From: Gnetum montanum
Lineage: Eukaryota > Streptophyta > Gnetopsida > Gnetales > Gnetaceae
Length of the DNA: 64,000 nt
Reading direction: 5' to 3'
Assembly: GCA_015680685.1 (NCBI GenBank)
Contig: MNCI01024940.1
Location: 513,263 to 577,262 of the forward strand
Shown one piece after another: positions 12,770 to 24,822 of the stretch; the stretch's first letter is position 1, and each line of letters starts with the position of its first letter. The notes under the pieces were generated by a model. That model ran no database searches and had not been told where the DNA came from. It was given only the letters and a program-made list of their open reading frames with translations. The position numbers and the translations under genes were made by a program.

Positions 12770-13563
12770 TGGTGGTTATAGAAGGTGGTGGGTTACGTTA
12801 GGCAAATGTACCAATGGTTGAGGCATCTAAAACATGTAGACTTGAGTTTTAAAAATCAATTGGTGGCATCTACCCAATGAGGAGGGAGATTTTCCCTTCT
12901 CAAATAGTAAACCAACGAAGCATAGTTTCTCTTCCTAACTGTAGGTTTTGTTCCTCTTCCTAAAAACCAATGCAGCAGATGTAGCTTAGGATATTGGTGT
13001 ATGAAATAGCATGGCTTAAGTGACACATAGTAGATGAATGGAAGATAGAGGCTAACATGTTGTAGATAGTTTCTACACTACATAGAACCATCAAACCTCC
13101 TTTTCTCTCACCCTGTGAATGGTAGATGATGTGGATTTTCTCTTAAACCGACATGTTTGCAATGGTGCTGCACATGTGGTGGATAGTGTCACTCTCCATT
13201 TCAGAGGCAGCAATTAGTGAAGGAAATGAAAATTTTATCCTTCTCTCTCCATAGTAGTGTTTGCTACGGTAGTGCCCACAATAGACTAGTAGCAAACAAG
13301 TGGAAGTAGTAGGGAACTAAGGAAACTTTATTTATCTCTAGTTAACTATTATGTTTTCATTAAGTCTTGGGACTTAAGACTATTTCTTAATTTGAATTCC
13401 CTAATTTTCCATTTTAATTTCCTTTTTGTAACATCACATGGCCCTCTCCAACTAAGACTATTCGCAAGTTTCTGTACCCATACGAGAGGCGCACTAGGCA
13501 AAAGTCTCCTCAAATGAGTTTTTCTTCCCCGATGTTGGTGCATCCAAAATTTATACATCAACA
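12770..13563 (+). repeat. 5' LTR of the gag-only element (start uncertain)
   Basis: From ~12990 the sequence aligns with ~15730-16373. Shared phrases include CTACACTACATAGAA, CTTCTCTCTCCAT and GTCTCCTCAAATGAGTTTTT. It ends with CA at 13563, five bases before the primer site. The upstream limit is a guess from a possible TGGT start shared with ~15535. Confidence 0.5.
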
Positions 13564-13568
13564 CCTTG

Positions 13569-13588
13569 TTGACACTAGAAAGAGGACC
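13569..13588 (+). other. Primer binding site of the gag-only element
   Basis: TTGACACTAGAAAGAGGACC aligns with TTGGTGCTAGAAGGAGGGCC-type sites. The match to the Tat-type sites at 24579 and 4811 is good, with most differences being transitions. This ties the element to the Tat lineage. Confidence 0.55.
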
Positions 13589-14084
13589 TTCCTATGCCTT
13601 TTTCTTTTAGCTATTCTTTTCATTTTCTTATGGTCATTTCATTTCCCAATTTGGTTTTCAAACTTGTTGAATTTTTTTTTTAAAAAAAAAGATTTTATCT
13701 TCAAACCTTTAATTTCTGCCCTTTTTTGTGTGTTTCCCTTTTTTTTTCCTTTTTTTTTTCTTTTTTAAATTGCTATCATCCAAATCATTTTTTATGTTTA
13801 GTCCCATTCTTAAATTTCTAATTTTGGCAATCCTCACCTAAGTCCTAACTTGGGTAAGGTAGTTTTTATTTCTTAATTCTAGTTTTATTTTTCTAAATTT
13901 TTTTATTGTATAGTTATCCTTTTATATTTCATGCATTTATTTTTCCTTTTCTAAAAAAAATCATTTTTATAGCATATTTTAGTGTTTTTTAGTATAATAT
14001 TATTCCAATGTTTATTTCTTTTACTTAATTTTATAGTTTACTTTAACATTAATAATCTAAAATTCTTGTTCTATGAGCACATCC

Positions 14085-15480
14085 CACATCTCCCCACCCC
14101 AACAAGAATCACTTACTCCTAGCCCCAACTGACTAGTCATCCATCTCTTGGCATTAAAGAGACAACAAGCTTCACATTTTCTGAGCTCTAGTCCTAGGAG
14201 AACTCAAATTAGGATTGCAGCCCATCAACCCCTAACTCCCTTGGTGATAAATTCCTTTAACTTTCCTAACTACCATGACATCCTAAAATCCCCCTAGAAT
14301 ACAAACCTATTCTTTGATTCCACAACCCCTACGAGTGATGCCCGCCAACACATACAATGTTTCAAAACCTTGCTAGGGATCCACAACATTATACAAAATG
14401 ATGTGGCATGTAGGGTGTTTGTGATAACATTCAGAACTAAAGCAGCCCAATGGTTCTTGATGCTCCCCAATGCCTCCATTGACTCATGGTAGGAGTTCAA
14501 AAATAAGTTTTTCATTCAATTTTACAAATTCATGAGCTTTGTAACTACATCAAGGCTTAAGAAAGCTACATGGGGAAAATATTAGGGATTAAAACCTTTG
14601 ATTCATTCATCAACTTTCCTATGTGTCAAATAAGATGCATCCACAACCTAATGGTATCCTCAAGTTTTACCTCTCTACCATCAACCCATTCTTTTCCTAT
14701 GAAATCAAATATTATTCCAACATAACAAAAATACATGGAGAAATGACTAAAGTTGTTGAACTAGAAAAAATAACCCTTATGAATACAATCCAAATCCTAT
14801 TTGGGATGATGAGTATTGGTAATGTTATGGCTCAAACTCCTTCACCCTTTCAACCAACTCAACCTTTAATTAATTACTCACAAGGCCCCACGTCCTCTTC
14901 ATTCCTACCATCCAACACTAGTTTGAATGATTACCAATCAAAATCCTTGATCTAATCCATCATAAATCCAAATAGTACATCTAATTCTATTAAACCCCCA
15001 ACACAAACCCAAAACCAGATGACCTAGATACTTACTTCACTACAGAAAATTTTCAATGAAATGGTTGAGCTAAAGAGAAATAATAACAAAGGCCTAATAC
15101 AATCAGAAAAGCCAAGTGCATCAATCAACAATGATTATTATCATCTTCATAACATGAGACAACATTCTACGAAGACTTGTCCTTAATTTTTGACATTATA
15201 TGGTGATAATACCCAAGGGTAACAAAATGGGAAAACCCCTATTATGGTCCTTCATGTACCTCATGAAATAGAAAATAAAGAGGTTTCCTTATTAGAACAA
15301 GTTATGATAGGTGATCCTAACCCACACAACATTCACTACCATATATTTAGTGACATTGTGAACACCACACAACAACAAACTAGGAATAAACCCTACACAC
15401 CCCCAAACAGAAGAGTTCCTAGACAAAAAAATGCAAATAAACAATCCAAAACATTCCAAGTAAGCATCCCACAATGACCA
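14085..15480 (+). pseudogene. gag remnant of the gag-only element
   Basis: Near 14400-14540 the translation contains RVFVITFRTKAAQWF, then LPNASIDSW and EFKNKFFIQFYKF. This is the usual core of the retrotransposon gag domain (hydrophobic helix, Trp, then the SI-SW-EF-F-QF pattern). An open frame at 14623-14955 and another at 15244-15477 continue with Pro/Gln/Asn-rich text. There are stops (one in place of an expected residue after SIDSW) and frame changes. No protease or RT follows before the second LTR at ~15535. Confidence 0.6.
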
Positions 15481-15534
15481 AATCCACCTTCTATACTTAG
15501 ATGAGTCCCACCTCAACAAGAAGCTAAAGATGAA

Positions 15535-16373
15535 TGGTAGACAATGTAGCTTCTATAGGTGGGCTTTCTACTTCAAAGACAACCCTGGTGACATGGATGT
15601 CATGTGACATCAGGCTACAAGTTTCTTTCTTTTTTGTAATTAAAAAACAAATGATATCAACATCATTCCCTCTCTTTTCCTACTTTCTTACAATAGCAAA
15701 CATCCTCTTCCAATGTAGAACGTTGGTGCAATAGATGGCATGATGGAAAAACATCCATAGCAGTAGCATCTCTCTCTATTACTAATGAGCATCATCTAGT
15801 TGGCAGGAGTTTCTGCACATGCGAGTGGAGATGAATAGTGAATGTCAAGTGGTAGATGAAGACTGACATGTTGTAAATAGTTCCTACACTACATAGAATC
15901 ATCAAGCCTTCTTTTCTCTCATCCTATGAGTAGCAAATGATGTGTGTTTTCTGGAAAATAGACACATTATGAAATGGTGCTACAAACACGGTAGATAGCA
16001 TCTCTCTCCATTGTGGAGGTGGTAGTTGGTAAAGGCAACAATAGCATTATTCTTCTCTCTCCATCATAGTGTTGACTATGGTAGCACCCACAATGGATCG
16101 ATAGTGAACAGGTGGTAGTAGAGGGACTAGGGAAAAATTTAATTTTTGTAGTTCCCTATTGTTTTAGAAAATCACTTATTTTAAAATTCCAATGTATTCC
16201 AATTAAAATTCATTCTTTTGTATTTGATATTTTCAAAAGGCCACATAGCCCTCTCTAACTAAGATTATTCCTGAGTTTTTGTACCCACACTAGAGGAACC
16301 CTAGGCAATGGTCTCCTCAAATGAGTTTTTTCTCTTTCCCAATGTTGGTGCATCCAAAATTTATGCATCAACA
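15535..16373 (+). repeat. 3' LTR of the gag-only element
   Basis: This aligns with the first LTR from ~15730 to its end, finishing in CATCAACA. A purine-rich stretch (AAGCTAAAGATGAA) immediately precedes ~15535. Beyond 16373 the interrupted Athila-B LTR resumes. Confidence 0.55.
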
Positions 16374-16562
16374 CAACTATGACTTGACATGCATAAAAAT
16401 TTCTATGAAAATGTATTTATAGTTTTTGGAATAGGGTTGCGTTGATGGGGCCTTATGAACGTAACAAATGCTATGTTGACGTGGCCCCATTGATAGGGCA
16501 ACACCATGTAAATGGGACCCTATCAATGGGGGCCCATCAACATGACACTTTAATGCTCATCA
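16374..16562 (-). repeat. 3' LTR of Athila-B, proximal part with TATA box
   Basis: This piece completes the split LTR. It matches 54745-54924, including the minus-strand TATAAATA (16414-16421) and the phrase GGGGCCCTATCAATGGGGGC of the other LTR with small changes. It ends in CTCATCA. Immediately inward lies the polypurine tract. Confidence 0.8.
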
Positions 16563-16573
16563 TATCCCCATGA
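16563..16573 (-). other. Polypurine tract of Athila-B
   Basis: On the minus strand CATGGGGATA abuts the LTR start TGATGA. The plus-strand Athila-A element has the identical tract before its 3' LTR at 51614. This orients the 11043-16562 LTR as the 3' copy. Confidence 0.7.
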
Positions 16574-16769
16574 ATAAATCAAAACTTGTCCCTAAGTTCA
16601 TTTACAAAATTGGGAAGGTATGGGAGTATTGACTAACTCTTGACATAACAAACTGAATTGACAAAATCGAGTGCCAAGTCTACAAATCAACAAATTACAA
16701 TAATTATGGTGTTCATGAAACAAAATTGAACACCATTACATGACTACATAAAATTGGATAATACATATT

Positions 16770-19450
16770 CTAATAGCATAAAGATGGTGGAAAATCAGAT
16801 AGTCCCAAGTGGTGGAGGCTTCTAAGATTCTGAAGGACCTTCGCTGACTTCGGGCATGTGTAGTGGCTAAGGAGACTATGGTTGTTTTACTACAAGTACA
16901 ACCTCTAGTGGAAGGTGAAAGGTACTCAATAATGCCTTCATCTTCTCCTCCTTACACTAGGGATCATTCATAGTCTACACAACATCACCAATGTCAACTA
17001 GAATGGGGATATCATAGAGATAGGGCATTACTAGGAACATCTCCTTTACATTGATAAACCAGGTAGCAAACTATTTGCATTTGACATCAAACATCCTAAC
17101 TATGTTTTGTAGCTCCTGGTAATCATTCATTCTTCTAGCTAGGCTTTTGGTGGTAGATATTTGATCAGTGTATTTTCCCTTAAGAACTTTTAGTTTAGCA
17201 TTTACCACTGTAAGCTTTTTCTTTTTGTCTTTGTGATGCTCAAACTCGGCCTCATATAACAAGTACCAGCTAGCTACCTATTTCTCTAGTTTTGACCATA
17301 GCCATCCAGCAGTCAACATAGTTATATTTTCATAATGAATAATAGTAAGCTCCATGTATTTTATCATCTCATCAATCTACAACTCCTTCATGTAGTGTTT
17401 TGCATTTTTGTAGGCATCTATCCCATCAATGATAGGCTACCAAACGTCTCTTCCTTACTAGGGTTGTTGAAGGACTTCATTCACATTAACCTTCATCAAC
17501 TATATGTGTTTTTCATTTAATTTTTTTGTAGACTAGCTTGATCTCTATAATGATATTTGACTCTCTCAAACTTCAAAGCCTCTAATTTTTAAGTGACTAC
17601 CTCGATCGTAGTTTTTTGGCAAAGGGCACGGACCTCCTCTATGGAGAGGTTTATATTTTCCATTGCCAATCTCTTCAATTCTATGTTTTTTCTAACTAGT
17701 TTCTCCTACTATTAATGGATGAAGTCTCTTAATTATTGTTTATGCTAATCAACATTCTACAAGTGATGGTTCTCTATGCTTAATTATATGTTCTCTTAAT
17801 GGGTCTAATCCAAGGCATTCTAAATTTTTTGTTATGTGTCCTTAGCCAAGGATTGGTAGAACATCACTATCTCCATTACACTCTCAACTCCTTTTAGTCT
17901 AGTATGAAGCTATTCAATAGCTCCATCTCTTATTAATGCTAGGTTGGAAAATGTAGGGTTTGCAATTTGGGCTGTTAATTTGGCAGCTTTAGTAGCCAAG
18001 TAGTTGTTCAACTCCTTTGCTATTTTGAGTTGTCCCTCTAAGATTATGCTCTTCCCCTTGCCTCTACCAACTTTGACTAGGTTACAGTAATATTGTCTAG
18101 AAGGTCAAAGACATCTAGAAGCAATTGCCCAGTTCTCACCAATTAGTTTAGTAGTTCTTTGTGTTGCACTACATTTATCTTATTGCTTTTCATTCCTACA
18201 AAAATTTACACATATTTAGTGCAATGACATCTCATACAGATGCTATAGGTGCATTGAGTGTTTTTTCTATTTAGTCAATAACCACCTCTTCTGTTGTCTC
18301 CTACCCTTGGTGCTGCATCACCAATACTATTACCTCCTCATCTTTTCCCAAGTGCATTGAGAAGGTTATGTCATTCCCAATGATTTCTGGGAGTGACTAT
18401 TGTTCTATGAGAGATACCATGACCTCTCTAGTGCTAGGATTTGACCTCATAGTCAACTACATTCTTTAGGCTAAGAAAATAGATCCACCTACATCCATCA
18501 AGATGATTGTTCAGGCCACCTCATTTAGGAAACTCATTGCCAATTTGTACACAAATGGATCCCTGCCACTAATGCCTACTTGTTGCTCTTGTTTACTCAA
18601 GAGCTATTCTTAGTACTCATGCAACTATTAGTTATTTATAGTGATGTCTAACATAAATTTTTAAGTGGTAGGTGGAGGTGGTGGTTACTACTCCTCTTCT
18701 TGAATGATAGTTGTAGGTATTTTATCTTTCATCATTTCTACCCAATTGGTAGCCAAGGTATTCTTGACAGCATTGTTCATATAATAAACTATTCCTCTCC
18801 TCTAATAAATTTTTTTATGAGACATGGAAAGGGAAGCACCTTCTTTCTATGTTCATTTTCTGTAAACTACTTCTCCATCTCTAGATAGATCAGTTATGGA
18901 AGGTTGACAAGGAATCTCCCACTCAAAGTAGCACATGCTAAGGTAGAAAAGGTAGTGATTTTTCTTAGCCTCAACATGGGATTGAGGTGGAAGGTTGAAA
19001 TCATGTAATGGATTCTTTTTACCAATGTGAGCTTTCCAAACTCCATATAGTCAACACCATAGCACCATCACATCCATTCTTTCTTAATGCTAAGGTCTGC
19101 CTACATTGGAATGTCAATAAGATTTGCCTCCATTTTTGACAACCCAAGCACTACAACAATGGCCTATGCTAAGTAGGACACTAAGATGTCCTTGATTTTT
19201 ACCATGGATTTAGGTTACCTATTGTTTCAAAATAAAAATGTCTCTCCAATGTATCAATCCCTAGTGGAAGTGATGATTGGCCATATGGGAGAGGCTTTTA
19301 GTTGATCCTATGCTTCTTTTGGTGCTTGCTCTAGGAAAGGGCCAAAGTTTAACTCCTAGAACATCATTTTTTGAACCTCCCTCAATCTGATCTGATTCAA
19401 GAAATCTTTTCTTAATGTCACCTCAAGATTTACTTATTGAGTTGGTGCAT
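16770..19450 (-). pseudogene. Post-integrase ORF of Athila-B (Athila env-position ORF)
   Basis: The region lies between integrase/spacer and the 3' LTR on the minus strand, the place where Athila elements carry an extra ORF. It resembles the ORF at 48800-51430 of the nested Athila-A element. A shared LPFPCLI motif occurs near 18815-18842 here and at 49428-49448 there. The C-terminal half (around 18060-17070) is rich in Lys, Glu and Leu with heptad-like spacing, suggesting coiled coil; one open piece is 17071-17262. Function is unknown. By general look it could belong to the 'putative plant transposon protein' type, but this is a guess. Many stops interrupt it. Confidence 0.5.
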
Positions 19451-19639
19451 CATCCTGATGGAAATGTTATGTTGCTCCTATTGGTTTTTGAATCTATCAA
19501 ATAGATTCCACCTCGACCTCTTTCCTAAGAGGATCTATGGCATGGATTGTAAGTGCTTCTTATTGGGCTTACTCTTGGCCCCTTCCTATACTAGGTCATT
19601 TCTCCCTTATTCGAGACAGTCATACTTCGTTTGTGTGCT

Positions 19640-21661
19640 TTTCTTTTAGTGCCATCAATGATCACAAAACATCCATGAATTAGTAGATATAATGTGTAAC
19701 TTCAAATTTTTGAATACCTTCTCTCGTTAGTTAGTTACACTTTGGCTAAGGTTGTACCATGGTAGATTGATTATTTTATTATTTATTCATTAATTTTTAT
19801 TATAAATGTCATTGGAGCCTATTGGAAAGGTTTAACTCTTGTAATTTGGTGTTTAATAGTGTATTTCTTAGTTAAAAATTTATGGGAGTTACAAAAATGG
19901 AAAAAAAATTCCATCAAAATGGGAATATTTGTGGTCCCCACAACAAAGATATTACCTCCAATAGCTACAAGCTCAAAGAATGAAGTGATTTGGATAAATG
20001 GTTAGGAAGTTATGGGCTCTGAAAAGTTCTAGACTTTGAAAATTTTAAAAACTCCCTTGGCATTTGTGGAAAAATGTAAAAATTTTTAATTGGAGTTGTA
20101 CATATATATAGTATTTTTCCAACATGTCAACGAGGCCTCGAAATACAAATCTGATCCATCAAAAAGGCTCCATATATGGGGCCCAAAGGTAAAATTTTGA
20201 AATTTGAATATCATAAAAAACAGAAGGAATTTTTCAATGAATTTAAGGTGTATGGAGTCCTAAAAAAGCCAAGAATATGATGAAATAATTGAAGAGGATT
20301 TTTGAAAGCTTAAAAATTAAAAAATTTAATGGAAAAAGTATTTATTGAACAAAATATATAAAGGAGCACATGGTTTGATGTAGAAGATGGGTGTACGAAA
20401 GATTCTAATTGCAAGAATGTCTAAGGATAAGGTGCTTAATGAACCCAACCAAGAGAGATGCAAGTGGGTCCCCTCCATAGTAGGTACATGCCTTGTTTGC
20501 CCTTGCATAACCTCAATGTAAGGAGTCCATGCACCCCATAGGTGATTAATGGTTGATGGAAGTTAAGTACCAAAACCCAGAACATTCTACTTAAGAATTC
20601 AAGTACGTCAAACCAAGATACTAAATCAAGAATATGGACACCAGTAGTGAGATGACTTACGATTAGTAGAGATAGATGATGGAGAATGTGGAATGGAATT
20701 CCAAATTGAGGTCATAAGAAGCTCATTATGAAGTTTTGTATTTAAAATGACCTGAGAAGATCCATCCTTAGTCCAAACCAAAACTAGCCTCTTTCAGTGA
20801 CTTTGCATTGCCACTGTAAGACCAATCCACCCTCTCAAGACACAAGAGTGCTCCCATAGAATAACCACCATTTCATAAAGAAAAGAAAAGAGAAGTAGGA
20901 AGTGAGAGAGGTCATTAGTTATAAGGGAGCTTTAGGCATGGATAACATGTATTTCTAGTCCAATAACCAGTGCTTGTAGCCCATTTATTTTTCTAAGGGG
21001 CATTCTTTTAATTCCCATCATGTTTTATTTTTCATTTTTTGTTCTTTTTTTCTTTTATTTTTTTTATTTTTGGATGGGAACCACACCATGAAAATACTTT
21101 ATTTAACTTCCTTTTATTAGATGACATGGAACAATAACAAGTCTATGAAAAACACTCAAACAACCAAGTAAGTAGAAGAGTACAAAGAGGATTGAGTCCC
21201 CTTGAAGTCACACACTGTACAAACCTTTGAATCCTTCCCAATTCTTGAAACTACCAAGTTGCCAATTTGTTAAAAGTTTATTTAATGAAATGGATCTCAA
21301 ACTTCAAAACAAGAAAAACCATAGAGTTTGTCAATGAGTGGATGTCGTGAACTCACTACTTGTTCCATGAAAAAGAAACCATGAATTAGCCATCAGTAAA
21401 AAAATTCAAAAATAGAAACAAGACATTAGCAAACAAAACATAAAGCACAAACCATCATTAGTAATAGCGACAACACCACTATGTCTTGTTGGCACAAAGC
21501 ACGGTTATTAGCAAAAATTTGAAAATCACACTTAAATAAAACAAAGTAAAATATTTAAGAAATTATAAAATATTCAATAAATATTTAAATGCACTAATGA
21601 TGGTGTAAAACAAACAATGGTGTAAATAGAAAAAAGTTTTAAAAACAAAAAGGTCTAAAAT
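19640..21661 (-). repeat. Spacer repeat, copy A (inside Athila-B)
   Basis: About 2 kb resembles 58940-60700 on the same strand. Shared landmarks are GAATTAGTA near 19680, GGTTAAGTAC-like text near 20560, CACAAGAGTGCTCCCA near 20840, GGGAACCACACCATG near 21080 and CCCCTTGAAG near 21200. No open coding frame of note is present; a 60-codon frame at 20326-20508 is not supported. In both copies it lies downstream of the gag or pol part, so it is an internal noncoding segment of this Athila family. The solo LTR at 21662 interrupts its end. Confidence 0.6.
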
Positions 21662-22467
21662 TGATGAGTGGCGAGGTACCCCTACACTCAATCATACGAA
21701 TACGAGCGTGCATGCGCGATCCGGTCGAACTCCGTAGACTAAATGCCTTAACACCACAAGAAACACTTGGGGTTAATCATTCGTTGTCTTCCCAGGCTTG
21801 CTTGTAAGTGTCACAGTGTATGGTTAAGTAAGTCTGAGGTATGTGATTTTTTTGGTATTTTTTGGTTTATCTTCTATGCTATCAGGGAAAAGGGTTGAGA
21901 AACTAACTAACTCTAACTAATGTCCTAAGTCTAAGTTAACTAGCATCAGCATCCGTTCCCACTTACCGGACACACCCTAAACTATGCANTAGTCGATTCC
22001 TTGATTAGCCATACACACTGGACTACCACTAGGATTACCAAGTGCAGAATCCTGGAATACGCTACTGGGTTACCAAGCAGCCAATGCTCGTAATCAAGTC
22101 GTACTCATGCATTGCGACAAGCAGTCGATTCCGTAGACGCTCGTAATCAAGTCGTACTTGTGCACACTAGGAAAGCAGTAAATAAACAACAATAAATGAA
22201 ACCACGTGCTGCAAGGTTTATCCAATCAAGTTCATCTTTATTGTCGTACAGAACTTGGGTTCAGGTTACAAGCTGCTCGAATAAAGAACCGTTCACTCTA
22301 GGACTCCTACTGCGGGCACATGGGAAAAATTCTAACTCTAGAGTGATCAATCTGCCAGAGCTTCGCTACTTCTAGCCAGGATTGGAAAATGAAGGGAGTG
22401 CCACCTCTTATTTATAGATATGGCGGCAGACCGCGATATCGCGGCACATGCAGGTCGCGTCTCATCA
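21662..22467 (-). repeat. Solo LTR, Athila-related, with perfect AAAAT target duplication
   Basis: The segment begins TGATGAGTGG and ends CTCATCA. It carries the family's conserved AGGTACCCCTACACTCAATC end block and a minus-strand TATAAATA (22409-22416). AAAAT occurs at 21657-21661 and again at 22468-22472. No internal element sequence, primer site or polypurine tract adjoins it. It is therefore a solo LTR left by recombination between the two LTRs of a full element. It looks more GC-rich and less decayed than the other Athila LTRs and contains the palindrome CCGCGATATCGCGG (22431-22444). Confidence 0.85.
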
Positions 22468-22472
22468 AAAAT

Positions 22473-22600
22473 AAACTATAAAGAAAAAAATGTACAAAAC
22501 AAAAAATAGAAAAAAATGAGGTGCCATATGGATGATTAGCATGAATGGCCATCTTCCCCATGACTAAGGGGAAATAAGGAGAACTGAAAAATTAAGCATG
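22473..22600. other. Short A-rich link between integrase end and spacer
   Basis: After removing the solo LTR, the A-rich stretch at 22473-22520 joins directly to 21661. It connects the C-terminal end of integrase with the spacer repeat on the minus strand. No other feature is seen. Confidence 0.4.
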
Positions 22601-23739
22601 ATTTTCCATCCACTGAGGTATTCATTGCACTAGCTTGCTTTGGCTCATGGAAAGGCTTTACTTGTTGGATGTTGAACAACTACTTTTTATTTGGACTCTC
22701 AGGTTTGTATATGGTCATGGCCCCACAAGGAAAGGTTTCATAAATTATATAAGGTCCTTCCTACAATGTTTGAAATTTTTTTTTCTAGGATACATGTGTG
22801 GGGTTCCAATACAGAACTTTATCTCCAATTGATATTTTACTTTCCATATTCTAAGGTCATGTCATTGCTTGTTGAATGCGTTATTCACTTCATGCAAACA
22901 TAGGGATACTAATTTATTAATGTCTAGCACATTGAGGTTGATCAATCTTTATTTTGTGCTATAATTAGGTCAAGATTTAGATCATCAGCTATTGAGAGTG
23001 TACAAAGCTCAAATTGAATCGAGAGTGTTGGAATTTTTCTATACACCAACTCATAGGAAGAGTAATTGATGGGTAGTTTCCACATGGATTGGAAGGCTTA
23101 GAAGAAATTGTTGAGTTTTGTGCTCTAGTATCTCTTATATTTACTAATAATTCTAGTTAAAATATTTGTAATCTCCTTGTTAGTTACCTCTACTTGACCA
23201 TTGGCTTGGGGGTGATAAGGTGTTGTTAATTTATGTTCAACTCCCAAGCATTGCATGAGTTTTTGAAAAGTGGCATCTATAAAATGAGTTTCATTATCAG
23301 AAATCAGTGCTCATTGTACCCCAACCCTATTTACAACATTTTTTTATACAAATATAATAGCAATGAATGATGTATAGTCAATGATGATTACTAATTCTAT
23401 CCATTTAGTGTAGTAGTTAACTGCTACGATTATGTATGCCTTTTCATTGGAAATGGATGTGATGGGACCAATGAAGTCTATGCTTCATATGTCAAAGGGC
23501 TCTAGTGGTTGAATCCACTATTGATGATCCTCAATTTGAGTTGTCATCCCACCATCTCGTTGATAGTACTCACGTGATCAGACAAACTGGTGGACATCCC
23601 TAAAGATTGTAGGCTAATAGTATCCTACCATCAAGAGACTTACTCCTAGCATAGTGGCCACCATAGGAGCCTTACTAAGCATCCTAAAGAATGTGTAATT
23701 GGTCCATATCAAGGACACACCAATGAACTAGGCCATTAC
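22600..23739 (-). pseudogene. Integrase of Athila-B, catalytic core and C-terminus
   Basis: Integrase inserts the cDNA into host DNA. On the minus strand the order is an HHCC-type zinc finger (GGHYA, then YYWPT-like text with the Trp codon now TAG), then the DDE core. All three catalytic residues remain: Asp in SIDFIGPI (23476-23478), Asp in ISDNETHF (23296-23298) and Glu in GQVEVTNKE (23188-23190). Several in-frame stops fall at expected Trp codons. The gene is split: its N-terminal part is at 40535-40850, beyond the Tat/Ogre-like insertion at 23740. The frame is continuous when that insertion and one target copy are set aside. Confidence 0.8.
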
Positions 23740-24572
23740 TGAAACACTGTAGAAATCACGAATCGGCCTAAGGCAAAGATTCACGATTCGGGTAAAAGTT
23801 TGCAACAAAAATCCAGAAGACAAAGCAAGGCAAAGAGGCGAGCAGCATCAAGTTTCCAAGTTTCTTACAAATTCCAACCTTACCTAGTTTTCTCTCTTTA
23901 CACTACATTACGCAACATAGCGTAGTGTCGCTCAGCATAAATCTGTCTAACATAGCCTAATATCAGAAAGTAACTTACTTAGGATAATGGGACAAAGTTT
24001 AAGGACTAAGACTTCTCGCATGTTCCGCTAAGTCCTTTGTCCAGGGCTTGGTTTATGCTTCGTTACGTAGAGCAGTGTAACGAGCTTCAAGGAAAGTAAT
24101 TTCAAAGTCCAAGGAAGTGCAGCAGATTGATTTCTTCTTTTGCAGATTGGTCGCTTTACGCTCATTACGCTACGCAGCGTAGACAAGCGTAATTTACTAT
24201 AAAGTTGACCATTTTTTACGCTCTATTATGCTTTGCAGTGTAAAAGAGCATAAAACAGCTTGAATCAACTACTTTCATATTACGCTCTGCCACGCGACGC
24301 AGCGTAAACAAGCATAATTTATTTACATCATTTTCTACTCCTTTTTCGATTAGCCGAATCAATTTTTTTCACGGAATATCCATATACTACGTATAATATC
24401 GTAATATTCATCAATTTATTGATTGAGTAAGTTCCTATCTGATTGACAAGACCGTTCAGGACACCACGGATTCGTTTTCTCCAGCACGGCCCTCATACAG
24501 ATCCATGGTTAAGACTGTGTACATGGATTCTCGTTTGGTACTTTCCAGCGACCAACATTTTCCATCGTTATA
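23740..24572 (+). repeat. 5' LTR of the Tat/Ogre-like element, internally deleted
   Basis: It runs from TGAAACAC to GTTATA (the CA end is now TA). It is 833 bp against 1598 bp for the 3' LTR. The difference is a single deletion of 765 bp at about 24316-24318. The deleted part holds the TATA box present in the 3' LTR (39764-39771), so this LTR lacks its core promoter. Confidence 0.9.
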
Positions 24573-24578
24573 GTTTTC

Positions 24579-24597
24579 TGGTGCTAGAAGGAGGGCT
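24579..24597 (+). other. Primer binding site of the Tat/Ogre-like element
   Basis: TGGTGCTAGAAGGAGGGCT starts six bases after the LTR end. The same type is seen in the left element (4794-4811) and the gag-only element (13569-13588). The tRNA species is not identified. Confidence 0.75.
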
Positions 24598-24822
24598 TGA
24601 ACATCCGATCCAAATTTTATGGGTAGCCCTATAAGCGATCCATACCCACGTCCATAAAAATGTAAACGTAATACCTCCAAGGAAGTTTACAAAATTGTGT
24701 GGTGTAGATCGGTCACAGCAACGATTCCTTTGGAATCCTACAGGGTATAAAGCCCATTCATAATTCTGTTTGGTCATTGCCTTTTAGATCCATTCGTTTC
24801 TTGTCATTAACCTATCTGAGAA

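Larger units (their letters stand above)
11789..16373 (+). mobile_element. Non-autonomous gag-only LTR element inserted in the Athila-B 3' LTR
   Basis: Two direct repeats (~12990-13563 and ~15730-16373) end in the same words, GCATCCAAAATTTATRCATC then AACA. They flank a Tat-type primer site (13569-13588) and a gag remnant (14340-15480). There is no room for pol. The element occupies the break in the LTR around it. The left boundary is taken from where that LTR's homology stops (11788); the true LTR start is unresolved because 11789-12770 has no counterpart near the second repeat. Candidate target duplications CTACT and CAACT are imperfect. The PBS suggests a Tat-related parasite of pol-bearing relatives. 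Confidence 0.6.

Noticed and set aside
13514-13768. Phe/Leu-rich 84-codon membrane protein
   Set aside because: The hydrophobic text comes from T-rich sequence spanning the LTR end and primer site of the gag-only element.
21662-22467. 3' LTR of Athila-B
   Set aside because: It has its own AAAAT duplication, no adjacent polypurine tract, and belongs to a different LTR subfamily; the real 3' LTR is at 11043-16562.
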